Part shown: one piece after another, positions 32,919 to 42,262 of the stretch | How positions within the stretch are numbered: position 1 is the first letter of the stretch | How the letters are laid out: every line of letters begins with the position of its first letter | Origin: Lentzea aerocolonigenes | GTDB lineage: Bacteria > Actinomycetota > Actinomycetes > Mycobacteriales > Pseudonocardiaceae | Direction: 5' to 3' | Length of the DNA: 64,000 nucleotides | Assembly: GCF_000974445.1 (NCBI RefSeq) | Contig: NZ_BBOJ01000014.1 | Location: forward strand, 124,001-188,000 | Notes under the pieces: model-generated | Seen by the model: the letters and a program-made list of their open reading frames with translations, nothing else | What the model was told of the DNA's origin: nothing | Databases searched by the model: none | Translations under genes and position numbers: made by a program

Positions 32919-34328
32919 TTGTCTGGAAGCGACAGAACTGCCGCTCCGTACGACTTCAACGAGGACACCGACTGGTTCACGCCGGTCGGGGGCACCGCGG
33001 TCGGAGTCGTTGACCCCCACCCGAGCTTTCCCGCCGGTGCGCTGACCATCTCGCCCGCGGACGTGCTCGAGGTGCTCGGTCCGGACGCCGACGAGCTGCT
33101 CGCCACCGCGAACGTCGACGTCGACGAGCTGATCCGGCTCATCAACGCCGAGACGACGATCATGCCGCCCCTCGTCCTCCCGTCGGAGGAAGAGGAGAAG
33201 AACGACCCGCAGCTGCTCGTCACGGCCGTCTCGTCCTGGAAGCGCCGCTTCCTCAAGGGCGCGGTCGCCGCGGTGCTCGTCTCGATCTCCGGCGGCGGCG
33301 TGACCGCGATGGCGATGGACAAGTCGCTGACCGTCGAGGTCGACGGTGCGCTGCAGACCGTCCACTCGTACGAGGGCACGGTCGGCGAGGTCCTCGAAGA
33401 AGAGGGCATCAAGGTCGGCGAGCACGACGCGCTGTCCCCGTCGCTCAACACCCCGATCTCCGACGGCGGCAAGATCAGCCTCGACCGCGGCCGCCTGCTC
33501 AAGATGAGCGTCGACGGCCAGGCCCGCGAGGACTGGGTCCGCTCGGTCACGGTCGAAGAGGCCGCGAAGCAGATGGGCGTGCCGACCGAGGGCGCGTGGT
33601 TCTCCGCCCCCGGCACCCAGGACATCCCGCTCGAGGGCATGAACCTCGAGGTCAAGACCCGCAAGAACATCAAGCTGTTCGACGGCGCGAACCCGGTCCG
33701 CGAGGTCCAGACGACCGCGGTCACCGTCGACGAGCTCCTGAAGAACGAGAACCTCTCCCTCGGCCCCGAGGACGCGGTCGCCTCGGGCACCGACGTGAAG
33801 CTCGCGACCGGCGCCGAGGTCTACATCTCGCGCACCGGCGTCACGGTCATCAACGTGAACGAGCCCGTCGCCCCGCCGGTCGAGAAGACCAACGACCCGA
33901 ACATGAACGCGGGCGAGCAGAAGGTCACCGACCCGGGCGAGGCCGGCGAGCAGATCTCGACCTACCGCGTGACGGTGAAGAACGGCAAGGAAATCAGCCG
34001 CGAGAAGATCGGCGGCAAGGTCACCAAGGAGCCGAAGCCCAAGAAGATCACCGTGGGCACCAAGCCCCTCCCCGACGGCGAGGTCTGGGACCGCCTGGCC
34101 AAGTGCGAGGCGGGCGGCAACTGGGCCATCAACACGGGCAACGGCTACTACGGCGGCCTCCAGTTCGACGCGGGCACCTGGCGCGCGTACGGCGGCCAGG
34201 CCTACGCCCCGCTCCCGCACCAGGCGACCCGCGAACAGCAGATCGCGGTGGCCACCAAGCTGCGCGACGGCCGCGGCGGCACGTACTCGGCGTGGCCGGG
34301 CTGCCGCGCGAAGCTGGGCCTGCCGTAA
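32919..34328 (+). CDS. rpfB: Resuscitation-promoting factor RpfB
   Basis: A 469-residue cell-wall lysozyme-like enzyme that restarts growth of dormant actinobacterial cells. Order: cytoplasmic N-terminus of about 110 residues, one membrane helix (KGAVAAVLVSISGGGVTAMA), three DUF348 repeats (for example SLTVEVDGALQTVHSYEGTV), a G5 domain (EKVTDPGEAGEQISTYRVTV is its core), and the C-terminal Rpf domain (about 387-469) with the catalytic Glu in KCEAGGNW. The TTG at 32919 is chosen because GGAGGT lies 8-9 nt upstream; the long cytoplasmic N-terminus is unusual compared with the mycobacterial protein. Confidence 0.93.
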   Translation: MSGSDRTAAPYDFNEDTDWFTPVGGTAVGVVDPHPSFPAGALTISPADVLEVLGPDADELLATANVDVDELIRLINAETTIMPPLVLPSEEEEKNDPQLLVTAVSSWKRRFLKGAVAAVLVSISGGGVTAMAMDKSLTVEVDGALQTVHSYEGTVGEVLEEEGIKVGEHDALSPSLNTPISDGGKISLDRGRLLKMSVDGQAREDWVRSVTVEEAAKQMGVPTEGAWFSAPGTQDIPLEGMNLEVKTRKNIKLFDGANPVREVQTTAVTVDELLKNENLSLGPEDAVASGTDVKLATGAEVYISRTGVTVINVNEPVAPPVEKTNDPNMNAGEQKVTDPGEAGEQISTYRVTVKNGKEISREKIGGKVTKEPKPKKITVGTKPLPDGEVWDRLAKCEAGGNWAINTGNGYYGGLQFDAGTWRAYGGQAYAPLPHQATREQQIAVATKLRDGRGGTYSAWPGCRAKLGLP

Positions 34329-34346
34329 GCCCGCACCTGACTCGGC

Positions 34347-34388
34347 CGATGGCCGCTCCTGGTTCGCCGGGGGCGGCCATCGCCGTTT
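34347..34388 (+). terminator. Hairpin after rpfB
   Basis: CGATGGCCGC and its complement with a loop of about 16-22 nt, followed by CCGTTTTC. It lies about 20 bp past the rpfB stop. Confidence 0.6.
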
Positions 34389-34476
34389 TCGGGGCAGGAG
34401 AGGGCGAGCCGACCTGCTCAAGCCCACCACGACAGCACCACGCACTCCACAAATCCCGACCTGCGACAATGCCCGA

Positions 34477-35313
34477 GTGAGCCTGCTGGGACCCGCCGAA
34501 GTCCGCCGCCTAGCCGAAGAGCTGGGTATCCGCCCGACCAAGAAGCTGGGCCAGAACTTCGTCCACGACCCCAACACGGTCCGCAAGATCGTCACTGCCG
34601 CCGAGCTCACCGAGGACGACATCGTCCTGGAGGTGGGCCCGGGCCTGGGATCCCTGACCCTGGCCCTGCTCCCCAACGCCAAGCAGGTGGTGGCCGTGGA
34701 GATCGACCCGCCGCTGGCTCAACGCCTCCCGCAGACCGTCAACGAGATGGACCCGGAGAACGCGGCCAAGCTGCACGTGGTCCTCAAAGACGCGATGAAG
34801 GTCACCTGGGACGATCTCCCCGCGCAACCGACCGCGATCGTCGCCAACCTCCCGTACAACGTCGCGGTCCCGGTGGTTCTCCACCTCCTCGCCGAGCTCC
34901 CCACCCTCACGAAGGGTCTGGTCATGGTCCAGGCGGAGGTGGCGGACCGCATGGCCGCCAAGCCCGGCAACAAGATCTACGGCGTCCCCAGCGTCAAGCT
35001 CGCCTGGTACGCAGAGGCCAGGAAGGCCGGCTCCATCGGCAAGAACGTCTTCTGGCCCGCGCCGAACGTCGACTCCGGCCTGGTGTGGTTCCAGCGCCAC
35101 GAAAAGCCGTTGTCCACAGTGGATCGCAAGCGTCTGTTCGAGATCATCGACGCTGCCTTCGCCCAGCGCCGCAAGACGCTGCGGGCCGCCCTCAAGGGCT
35201 GGGCCGGCGGTGCCGAGCAGGCGGACGAACTGCTCCAGAAGGCTGGCATCGACCCCCAGCAAAGGGGCGAACAGCTCAGCGTGATCGACTTTGTCCGGAT
35301 CGCCGAGGTCTGA
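34477..35313 (+). CDS. rsmA: 16S rRNA (adenine1518/1519-N6)-dimethyltransferase
   Basis: A 278-residue KsgA enzyme that dimethylates two adenines in the 3' hairpin of 16S rRNA during 30S maturation. Marks: KLGQNFVHDPNTVRKIV, SAM motif LEVGPGLGSLTLALL, EIDPPLAQRL, and catalytic NLPYNVAVPV, then PAPNVDSGLV. A GACAAT box at 34465-34470 ends 7 nt before the GTG, indicating leaderless expression. It corresponds to Rv1010. Confidence 0.97.
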   Translation: MSLLGPAEVRRLAEELGIRPTKKLGQNFVHDPNTVRKIVTAAELTEDDIVLEVGPGLGSLTLALLPNAKQVVAVEIDPPLAQRLPQTVNEMDPENAAKLHVVLKDAMKVTWDDLPAQPTAIVANLPYNVAVPVVLHLLAELPTLTKGLVMVQAEVADRMAAKPGNKIYGVPSVKLAWYAEARKAGSIGKNVFWPAPNVDSGLVWFQRHEKPLSTVDRKRLFEIIDAAFAQRRKTLRAALKGWAGGAEQADELLQKAGIDPQQRGEQLSVIDFVRIAEV

Positions 35314-35402
35314 CCCGGCGATCTTTCGGCCATCAGTGTGATCTGTCGAACGAATCCGAATCTGGCTTGCGCAACCGAACGTCTGTCCGGTTGACTGCTA
35401 AG

Positions 35403-35494
35403 TGCCATCCGGAGCGACCGAGAGACCTGGCTCTACGACGTCGCAGCAACCACCCGCTGGATGCGGGCAGGTGCTAACGCCAGGACCGATGGAG
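35403..35494 (+). promoter_or_regulatory. SAM-I (S-box) riboswitch
   Basis: The sequence contains GAGAGACCTGGC, CGCAGCAACC and GCAGGTGCTAACGCCAGG in the order and spacing of the S-box core. Closing helix P1 is formed by CCATC (35405-35409) and GATGG (35488-35492). It lies ahead of metNIQ, a methionine importer, so SAM should shut down import. Family known from actinobacteria; the exact expression platform was not resolved. Confidence 0.85.
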
Positions 35495-35500
35495 GATCAC

Positions 35501-35587
35501 ATGTGCACTTCGCGAATGCTGACGCGCCGTCGAGTCGTCGACCAGTGCCGTCGCACCGCTTCTGCATGTCGTCGCCACCTCGTCTAA
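35501..35587 (+). CDS. Short leader peptide with Cys and basic residues
   Basis: A 28-residue open frame beginning MCTSRMLTRRRVVDQCRR and ending ACRRHLV. The ATG has GGAGG 7 nt upstream, at the end of the riboswitch. The pattern of basic residues, VVDxCR and SACRR resembles the short leader peptides found before actinobacterial sulfur and amino-acid genes, where Cys codons serve as attenuation signals. It contains three Cys codons and two Met codons. An attenuator role is inferred. Confidence 0.7.
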   Translation: MCTSRMLTRRRVVDQCRRTASACRRHLV

Positions 35588-35705
35588 GGCGCCTTCTCAA
35601 AGTCCTTTGACGCGCACTCAGTCAACGAGTGGCGCACACACCTGAGCAGAACCTCGACCGCGCACCCCACAAGGGTGTGCCGTCGCGCGCAGCCGTGGAG
35701 CAGAA

Positions 35706-36700
<995 letters not shown>

Positions 36701-36704
<4 letters not shown>

Positions 36705-37384
36705 GGTCTGCTACACCCTGGCCCGACGTCGTCAGCTACCTCGTCGAAGCCACCGGTGAAACGCTGTACATGGTCGGCGTTTCCACCGTCATCGCCACTG
36801 TTTTCGGAGTTCCCGTCGGAGTTTGGCTGCAGCTCACCGCCAAGGGAGGGCTGCGGCCGAACGCCGCGGTGCACCGCGTTCTCAGCTTCGTCACCGACCT
36901 GGGCCGCTCGATGCCGTTCATCGTGCTGCTCGTCGCGCTCACGTCGGTCACCCGCCTGATCGTCGGCGGCTCCATCGGCAGCACGGCGGTCATCGTGCCG
37001 CTGGCCGTGGGCGCCATCCCGTTCGTCGGGCGGCTCGTGCAGAACATCCTGTCCGAGGTGCACGTGACCGTGGTCGAGGCCGCGATCACCACCGGTGCCT
37101 CGACGTTGCGGATCGTCAGGAGCGTGCTGATCCGCGAGTCGCTGCCCGCGCTGATCAACGCCATCGGCGTCACCGTGATCGCCCTCATCGGGTACTCCGC
37201 GATGGCGGGCGTGATCGGCGGTGGCGGCCTCGGCGACCTCGCGATCCGCGAGGGCTACCAGCGCTTCAACGACCGGATCCTGTGGAGCACCGTGGCGTGG
37301 CTAGCCGTGCTCACGACCGTGATCCAGCTCGGTTTCACCCGTGCCGCCCGCGCCTCCGACCGCCGCAGGCACGCCTCCGTTTAG
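36701..37384 (+). CDS. metI: Methionine ABC transporter permease MetI
   Basis: A 227-residue permease with about five to six helices. The EAA-type coupling loop is visible as EAAITTGASTLRIVRSVLIRES. The GTG overlaps the metN stop (GTGA), so translation is coupled. Confidence 0.94.
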
Positions 37385-37415
37385 TCGCCACGCGGGGGCC
37401 CCACGTACCTCAGAC

Positions 37416-37440
37416 GGGTACGCGGGGGCCCCGCGTACCC
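37416..37440. repeat. Perfect palindrome inside the met operon
   Basis: GGGTACGCGGGG, one centre base, then the exact complement. An imperfect related hairpin (CCACGCGGGGGCCCCACG) lies just before it. It sits between metI and metQ and would cut back transcription or protect the upstream message end, allowing different levels of MetQ. Its arms share the ACGCGGGG core of the 51-bp elements. Confidence 0.7.
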
Positions 37441-37476
37441 AGATCTCAGCTACTGGGAACTCTCAAAAGGAACGAA

Positions 37477-38268
37477 ATGCGTATTAAGGCTGCCCTGATC
37501 GCGGTCGCTTTGACTGTTTTGTCCGCTTGCTCGTCCGGTGGCGCGTCCGCCTCGGACACGCTCAAGGTCGGCGTCTCGCCCGTCCCGCACGCCCAGATCC
37601 TCAAGTACGTGGCCGACAACCTCGCGTCGCAGAAGGGTCTGAAGATCGAGGTCGTCGAGTTCACCGACTACGTGCAGCCGAACACGGCGCTGGTCGACGG
37701 CTCGCTCGACGCCAACTACTTCCAGACCGTCCCGTACCTGGAGACGTTCACCAAGGAGAGTGGCGCCAAGGTCGAGTGGGTCGAGCCCGTCCACGTCGAG
37801 CCGCTGGGCCTCTACTCGAAGAAGGCCAAGAAGCTCGACGAGCTGCCCCAGAACGCCAAGGTCGCCGTGGCCAACGACGCCACGAACGAGGCCCGCGGGC
37901 TCAAGCTCCTCGAAGCCAACGGCCTGATCAAGCTCAAGGCCGTGGACCAGCCGACCACTCGCGACGTGGCGGAGAACCCCAAGAACCTGCAGTTCGTGCC
38001 CCTGGAGGCCGCTCAGCTGCCGCGTTCGCTGGAGGACACCGATGCGTCGGTGATCAACGGCAACTACGCCATCGACGCGGGCCTCAAGCCGGCGACGGAC
38101 TCGCTCGCGCTGGAGAAGGCCGAGGGCAACCCGAACGCGAACGGCCTGGTCACGCGCACCGAGCTCAAGGGCGACAAGCGGATCCGCGACCTGGCGGAGC
38201 TGCTCGGATCGCAGCAGGTCAAGGACTACATCAAGCAGACCTTCAACGGTTCGGTCATCCCGGTGTGA
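37477..38268 (+). CDS. metQ: Methionine-binding lipoprotein MetQ
   Basis: A 263-residue lipoprotein that delivers methionine to MetNI. The lipobox is LSAC (residues about 15-18). NlpA-family marks: LKVGVSPVPHAQIL, FTDYVQPNTALVDGSLDANYFQ, and INGNYAIDAGL. The ATG follows AAAAGGAA. The gene is separated from metI by a strong palindrome. Confidence 0.95.
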   Translation: MRIKAALIAVALTVLSACSSGGASASDTLKVGVSPVPHAQILKYVADNLASQKGLKIEVVEFTDYVQPNTALVDGSLDANYFQTVPYLETFTKESGAKVEWVEPVHVEPLGLYSKKAKKLDELPQNAKVAVANDATNEARGLKLLEANGLIKLKAVDQPTTRDVAENPKNLQFVPLEAAQLPRSLEDTDASVINGNYAIDAGLKPATDSLALEKAEGNPNANGLVTRTELKGDKRIRDLAELLGSQQVKDYIKQTFNGSVIPV

Positions 38269-38322
38269 GATCCGCTGCGACCGGGGGAGGAGTCCGCAAC
38301 TCCAGAACGCCCGTAGGCTGAC

Positions 38323-39288
38323 ATGGTGCTCGCAGTCGTTCCACCCCCGGTCACGGTCCGCGTCCCGGCCAAGGTCAACCTGCACCTGGCCGTCGGTGAC
38401 GTGCGCCCGGACGGCTACCACGACCTGGTGACGATCTTCCAGGCGCTCTCGCTGGTCGACGAGGTCACGGTCGCGGTCGCGGACGAACCCGGCGTCGAGG
38501 TGCACGGCGAGGGCGCCGACCAGGTGCCGACCGGAGCGTCCAACCTCGCCTGGCGCGCGGTGCGCCTGCTCGCGGCGCACGTGGGCAAGGACCCCGACGA
38601 CCCGAAGGTCCGCGTCGTCATCCGCAAGGCCATCCCGGTCGCGGGAGGCATGGCGGGCGGCAGTGCGGACGCGGCGGCGACGCTCGTGGGCCTGTCGTCG
38701 TTGTGGCGGTTGGAGATCAGCCGCGACGAGCTGGCCGAGCTGGCCGGCAAGCTCGGCGCCGACGTTCCCTTCGCCCTGTACGGAGCCACCGCGCTCGGCA
38801 CGGGCCGCGGCGAGCGGATCGTCCCGGTGCTGGGCCGCCACCAGTTCCACTGGGTGCTGGCGTTCGACCGCCGTGGACTGTCCACTCCGGACGTGTTCGA
38901 CGAGCTGGACCGCCTGCGCGCAGAGGGTGATCCGCCGCGCGTGGGTGCGGTCGAGGCGGTGTTGGAGGGTCTGTCCTCAGGGGACCCCCGCCAGCTGGCC
39001 CTGTTGCTGGGCAACGACCTCCAGGCCGCCGCCGTGTCGCTGCGGCCGAACCTGCGCCGTACGCTCCGTGCGGGCGTGGACGCGGGCGCGCTGGCGGGAA
39101 TCGTGTCCGGTTCGGGTCCCACGACGGCGTTCCTGTGCGAGGACGGCGACACCGCGGTCCGCGTGGCCGCTGAGCTCGCCGGCGCGGGCGTGTGCCGCAC
39201 GGTTCGCGTGGCGCACGGGCCGGTGCCCGGTGCGCGGGTGATCACGACTGAGGAACCGAAGCCCATTCCGCCCGAGGTGCACGCTTAA
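38323..39288 (+). CDS. ispE: 4-diphosphocytidyl-2-C-methyl-D-erythritol kinase IspE
   Basis: A 321-residue GHMP kinase of the MEP isoprenoid pathway, phosphorylating CDP-ME at the 2-hydroxyl. Marks: VPAKVNLHLAVGDVRPDGYHDL, the ATP motif PVAGGMAGGSADAAATL (about residues 106-122), GADVPFALYG, and IVSGSGPTTAFL. A TAGGCT box (38314-38319) ends 7 nt before the second codon, GTG at 38326, which may be the real leaderless start. It corresponds to Rv1011. Confidence 0.96.
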   Translation: MVLAVVPPPVTVRVPAKVNLHLAVGDVRPDGYHDLVTIFQALSLVDEVTVAVADEPGVEVHGEGADQVPTGASNLAWRAVRLLAAHVGKDPDDPKVRVVIRKAIPVAGGMAGGSADAAATLVGLSSLWRLEISRDELAELAGKLGADVPFALYGATALGTGRGERIVPVLGRHQFHWVLAFDRRGLSTPDVFDELDRLRAEGDPPRVGAVEAVLEGLSSGDPRQLALLLGNDLQAAAVSLRPNLRRTLRAGVDAGALAGIVSGSGPTTAFLCEDGDTAVRVAAELAGAGVCRTVRVAHGPVPGARVITTEEPKPIPPEVHA

Positions 39289-39300
39289 GATCCCGTGGCG

Positions 39301-39369
39301 CCACGCGTGCCCCGGTGCGAAGCCCGCGTCCCGAACGCGGGCGATCTCGAATCCTCGGGGCACGCGTGG
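39301..39369 (+). ncRNA. Structured, partly tRNA-like RNA element upstream of the Ro60-like gene
   Basis: A perfect 14-bp outer stem (CCACGCGTGCCCCG, 39301-39314, with 39356-39369) encloses a 7-bp hairpin (GCCCGCG-TCCCGAA-CGCGGGC, 39322-39342) and a T-loop-like TCGAATCC. The inner seven pairs of the outer stem (GTGCCCC/GGGGCAC), the mid hairpin with a 7-nt loop, and TCGAATCC mimic tRNA acceptor, anticodon and T parts, but there is no D arm or proper T stem. TTCTTT follows the stem. It lies 12 bp after ispE and 25 bp before a TROVE gene, so it is either a terminator for ispE or a Y-RNA-like molecule. Confidence 0.5.
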
Positions 39370-39394
39370 TTCTTTCACGGGCGGGGGAGACGAC

Positions 39395-40399
39395 GTGGGC
39401 AGAAGGCTGCAACGCGAGTTGTTCCGGATGGTCGTGTCAGACCTGGTCAGTGATCCTCCGAACCTCTACGCGGCGCGCCTCGCCCGCTACGTCCACCTCG
39501 TTCGCCGCTGCACCGTCGAGCACCCGGACTGGACCGCCGCGCTGCTGCGCTGGGCCCGCCACGAGGCCGGTCTCGCCTACACGGCCCACGCGGGTGCCGC
39601 CGAGTTCCTCGCGGCCCGGCTCGCCGCCGGTCAGCACGGGATGTCCCGGCAGGTGATCGACTCCGTGCTCGTGGAGCCTCTCGACCCCACCTGGCTGCTG
39701 TACTACTGGAACTACTTCCACGGCCGGACGTTGCCGAAGCCGCTGAAGCGCGGTATCAGCGACGCCGTGCGCCGTCTCTACACCGAGCAGTCGGTGCTCG
39801 AGGACGATCGCACCCGGATGGAACTCCGGTTCGGCGACGTGCTGAACCGCGTGCACCCCAAGCCGGTCGACGAACGCCAGTCCGCGTTGTTCAGGTCCAT
39901 CGTCGAACGCCGGTACGACCGGAACGCCCAGAACGTGAAGCCGCCACGTCCGCGGCCCGCACCGGCGCGGGAACTGCCCCGGCTGGCCGGCCACACGTTG
40001 GTGCTGGCCGACCTCAACGCGGTCGAGCGGTACGAGTTCGGTCAGACCGTCGAGCTGGCCGCGAGCCGGTGTGAACGGGTCGAGGTCGTCCGCTGGCGCA
40101 GGGAGAGGCTGCCGCACCACCGCTCGAACGATCTCGACAGGGTCGTCCGCCGGCGGTTCCGGATCCTCTTCCGCCGTCACGACCGGGTTCTCGTCATCAC
40201 CGAGGACCAGCAGCTGGACCGGCCGCTGAGCTGGTCGCTGCCGTGGCACGTGCCGCTGCACGTCTGGGACCTGAGCGACCGGGACACGCAGTGGGCGTCG
40301 GTGTCGCGACACCGGTACCGCCATCACGGCCACCGGGAGCACGCGTTGTGGGCCTTGTCCCTGTTCGAGGCTGGTGAGCAGGGGCTTTGGCCCTGGTAG
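39395..40399 (+). CDS. TROVE-domain (Ro60-like) RNA-binding protein
   Basis: A 334-residue protein whose first 175 residues match the TROVE/Ro60 helical-repeat pattern: WARHEAGLAYTAHAGAAEF, RQVIDSVLVEPLDP, LPKPLKRGISDAVRRLYTEQ, and FGDVLNRVHPKP. Ro60 forms a ring that holds misfolded RNA and Y RNAs. The C-terminal half looks like the vWA fold, but the metal-site DxSxS is altered to DLNAV (VLADLNAVERYE), so it is probably metal-free. The GTG has GGGGGAGA upstream. It is unusually short for Ro60 (about 500 residues). A structured RNA element lies directly before it. Confidence 0.8.
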   Translation: MGRRLQRELFRMVVSDLVSDPPNLYAARLARYVHLVRRCTVEHPDWTAALLRWARHEAGLAYTAHAGAAEFLAARLAAGQHGMSRQVIDSVLVEPLDPTWLLYYWNYFHGRTLPKPLKRGISDAVRRLYTEQSVLEDDRTRMELRFGDVLNRVHPKPVDERQSALFRSIVERRYDRNAQNVKPPRPRPAPARELPRLAGHTLVLADLNAVERYEFGQTVELAASRCERVEVVRWRRERLPHHRSNDLDRVVRRRFRILFRRHDRVLVITEDQQLDRPLSWSLPWHVPLHVWDLSDRDTQWASVSRHRYRHHGHREHALWALSLFEAGEQGLWPW

Positions 40400-40442
40400 G
40401 TAGCCTTCACCGGGGTATTTCTTCCGAAGTCGTGAGGTTTTG

Positions 40443-42215
40443 ATGGCCAACCTGGTCAACCTGGAGTCCGTGTCGAAGTCGTTCGGCGTCCGGCCGCTGC
40501 TCGACGGTGTGTCGCTCGGCGTCAACGAGGGCGACCGGATCGGTGTCGTCGGCCTGAACGGCGGCGGCAAGACGACGCTGCTCGAGGTGCTGGCCGGAGT
40601 GGAGACCGCCGACGACGGCCGGGTGTCGCGGTCGCGTGATCTGCGGATGGCCGTTGTGACGCAGCGGACCGAGCTGCCGGAGGGCTCGACCGTGCGCAAC
40701 GCGGTGATCGACCCGCTCGGCTTCGACGCGGAGCACGAGTGGGCGGCCGACGCCCGCGTTCGGTCCATTTTGGACGGACTCGGGATCACGGCGCTGGGCC
40801 TGGACTCCGTGGTCTCCACGATGTCCGGTGGCGAGCGCCGCCGGGTCGCGCTGGCGGCCGCGTTGATCCAGGACCTCGAACTGCTCGTGCTGGACGAGCC
40901 GACGAACCACCTGGACGTCGAGGGCGTGCGGTGGCTCGCGGAACACCTGCTGTCCCGCAAGTGCGCGCTCGTCGTCGTCACCCACGACCGGTGGTTCCTC
41001 GACACCGTCTGCAACCGCACGTGGGAAGTGGTGCAGGGCAAGGTCGAGCAGTACGAGGGCGGGTACGCCGACTGGATCTTCGCGCGCGCCGAGCGGCAGC
41101 GGCTCGCGGACGCGGCGGAGGAGAAGCGGCAGAACCTGGCGCGCAAGGAGCTCGCGTGGCTGCGCCGGGGCGCGCCCGCGCGGACCTCGAAGCCGCGCTA
41201 CCGGATCGAGGCCGCCGAGGCGTTGATCGCGGACGTGCCGGCGCCGCGGGACAACGTGGAGCTGCTCGCGTTCGCGAAGAAGCGCCTGGGCCGCACGGTG
41301 ATCGAGCTCGAGGACACCACACTGTCCATTCCGGACCGCGTGCTGGTGCGCGACCTGACGTGGCGCATCGGCCCGGGTGAGCGGATCGGTCTGGTCGGCG
41401 TCAACGGTTCCGGCAAGACGACGTTGCTGCGGTTGCTGGCGGGGGAGCGCGAACCCGAGACGGGCAAGCGGATCCAGGGCCAGACCGTGAAGATCGCGCA
41501 CCTCTCGCAGGAGCTGCTCGACCTCGACGGGTCGATGCGCGTGCTGGAGGCGATCGAGGAGGTCGCGCGGCGCGTTGTCCTGGGCAAGTACGAGATGTCG
41601 GCGTCGCAGCTGGGCGAGCGGTTCGGGTTCTCGTCGCAGAAGCAGTGGACGCCCGTCTCGGACCTGTCCGGTGGCGAACGGCGGCGGTTGCAGCTGTGCC
41701 GGTTGCTGATGGCAGAGCCGAACGTGCTGCTGCTCGACGAGCCGACGAACGACCTGGACATCGACACGTTGCAGCAGCTGGAAGATCTGCTCGACTCGTG
41801 GCCTGGCACGCTCGTGGTGATCTCGCACGACCGGTACCTCGTCGAGCGCGTGTGCGACAAGGTCGTGGCGTTGTTCGGCGACGGCGGGCTGACCGACCTG
41901 CCCGGCGGGATCGACGAGTACCTCAAGCGCCGCGACTCGTTGCGCGACAGGGAGAACGCCGCTGCCTCCCCGGCCGTGGACAAGGCGCCGTCGAACGCCG
42001 CGGACCAGCGCGCCGCCCGCAAGGAGCTGGCACGGCTGGAGCGGCGCCTCGAGGTGCTGCACAAGAAGGAAGCCGAGCTGCACGCCGCGCTGGCCGAGGC
42101 CGCGACCGATCCCGACCGGCTGCTGAAGCTCGACGCCGAGCTCCGCGCCGTGCTGGCGGAGGAGTCCGACGTCGAGGCCGCCTGGATGGCCGCGGCCGAG
42201 GTGGTCGAGGGCTGA
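40443..42215 (+). CDS. ABC-F family ATPase (Uup-like)
   Basis: A 590-residue soluble protein with two ABC domains: Walker A GLNGGGKTT and GVNGSGKTT, signatures MSGGERRRVALA and LSGGERRRLQL, Walker B LLVLDEPTNHLD and VLLLDEPTNDLD. A P-site linker rich in basic residues lies between them (about 225-275), and a C-terminal coiled coil (about 515-580) is of the Uup type. ABC-F proteins act on the ribosome as translation factors or antibiotic-protection proteins; the coiled coil favours a Uup-like role. It corresponds to the Rv1473/Rv2477-type family. Confidence 0.92.
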   Translation: MANLVNLESVSKSFGVRPLLDGVSLGVNEGDRIGVVGLNGGGKTTLLEVLAGVETADDGRVSRSRDLRMAVVTQRTELPEGSTVRNAVIDPLGFDAEHEWAADARVRSILDGLGITALGLDSVVSTMSGGERRRVALAAALIQDLELLVLDEPTNHLDVEGVRWLAEHLLSRKCALVVVTHDRWFLDTVCNRTWEVVQGKVEQYEGGYADWIFARAERQRLADAAEEKRQNLARKELAWLRRGAPARTSKPRYRIEAAEALIADVPAPRDNVELLAFAKKRLGRTVIELEDTTLSIPDRVLVRDLTWRIGPGERIGLVGVNGSGKTTLLRLLAGEREPETGKRIQGQTVKIAHLSQELLDLDGSMRVLEAIEEVARRVVLGKYEMSASQLGERFGFSSQKQWTPVSDLSGGERRRLQLCRLLMAEPNVLLLDEPTNDLDIDTLQQLEDLLDSWPGTLVVISHDRYLVERVCDKVVALFGDGGLTDLPGGIDEYLKRRDSLRDRENAAASPAVDKAPSNAADQRAARKELARLERRLEVLHKKEAELHAALAEAATDPDRLLKLDAELRAVLAEESDVEAAWMAAAEVVEG

Positions 42216-42219
42216 CGAC

Positions 42220-42262
42220 GAAGGGCGCCTTCATCCACGTGAGGTGGATGAAGGCGCCCTTC
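42220..42262. terminator. Bidirectional terminator with 19-bp perfect stem
   Basis: A 19-bp perfect stem (beginning GAAGGGCGCCTTC) with a 5-nt loop lies between the convergent ABC-F and DivIVA-repeat genes. The stop codon of the latter is inside the right arm. Hairpins of this GAAGGGCGCC type are common between Pseudonocardiales genes. Confidence 0.85.

Noticed and set aside
39301..39369. Calling this element a functional tRNA
   Set aside because: There is no D arm, position 33 is C and not T, and the T stem does not pair. Only the end stem, middle hairpin and TCGAATCC are tRNA-like.
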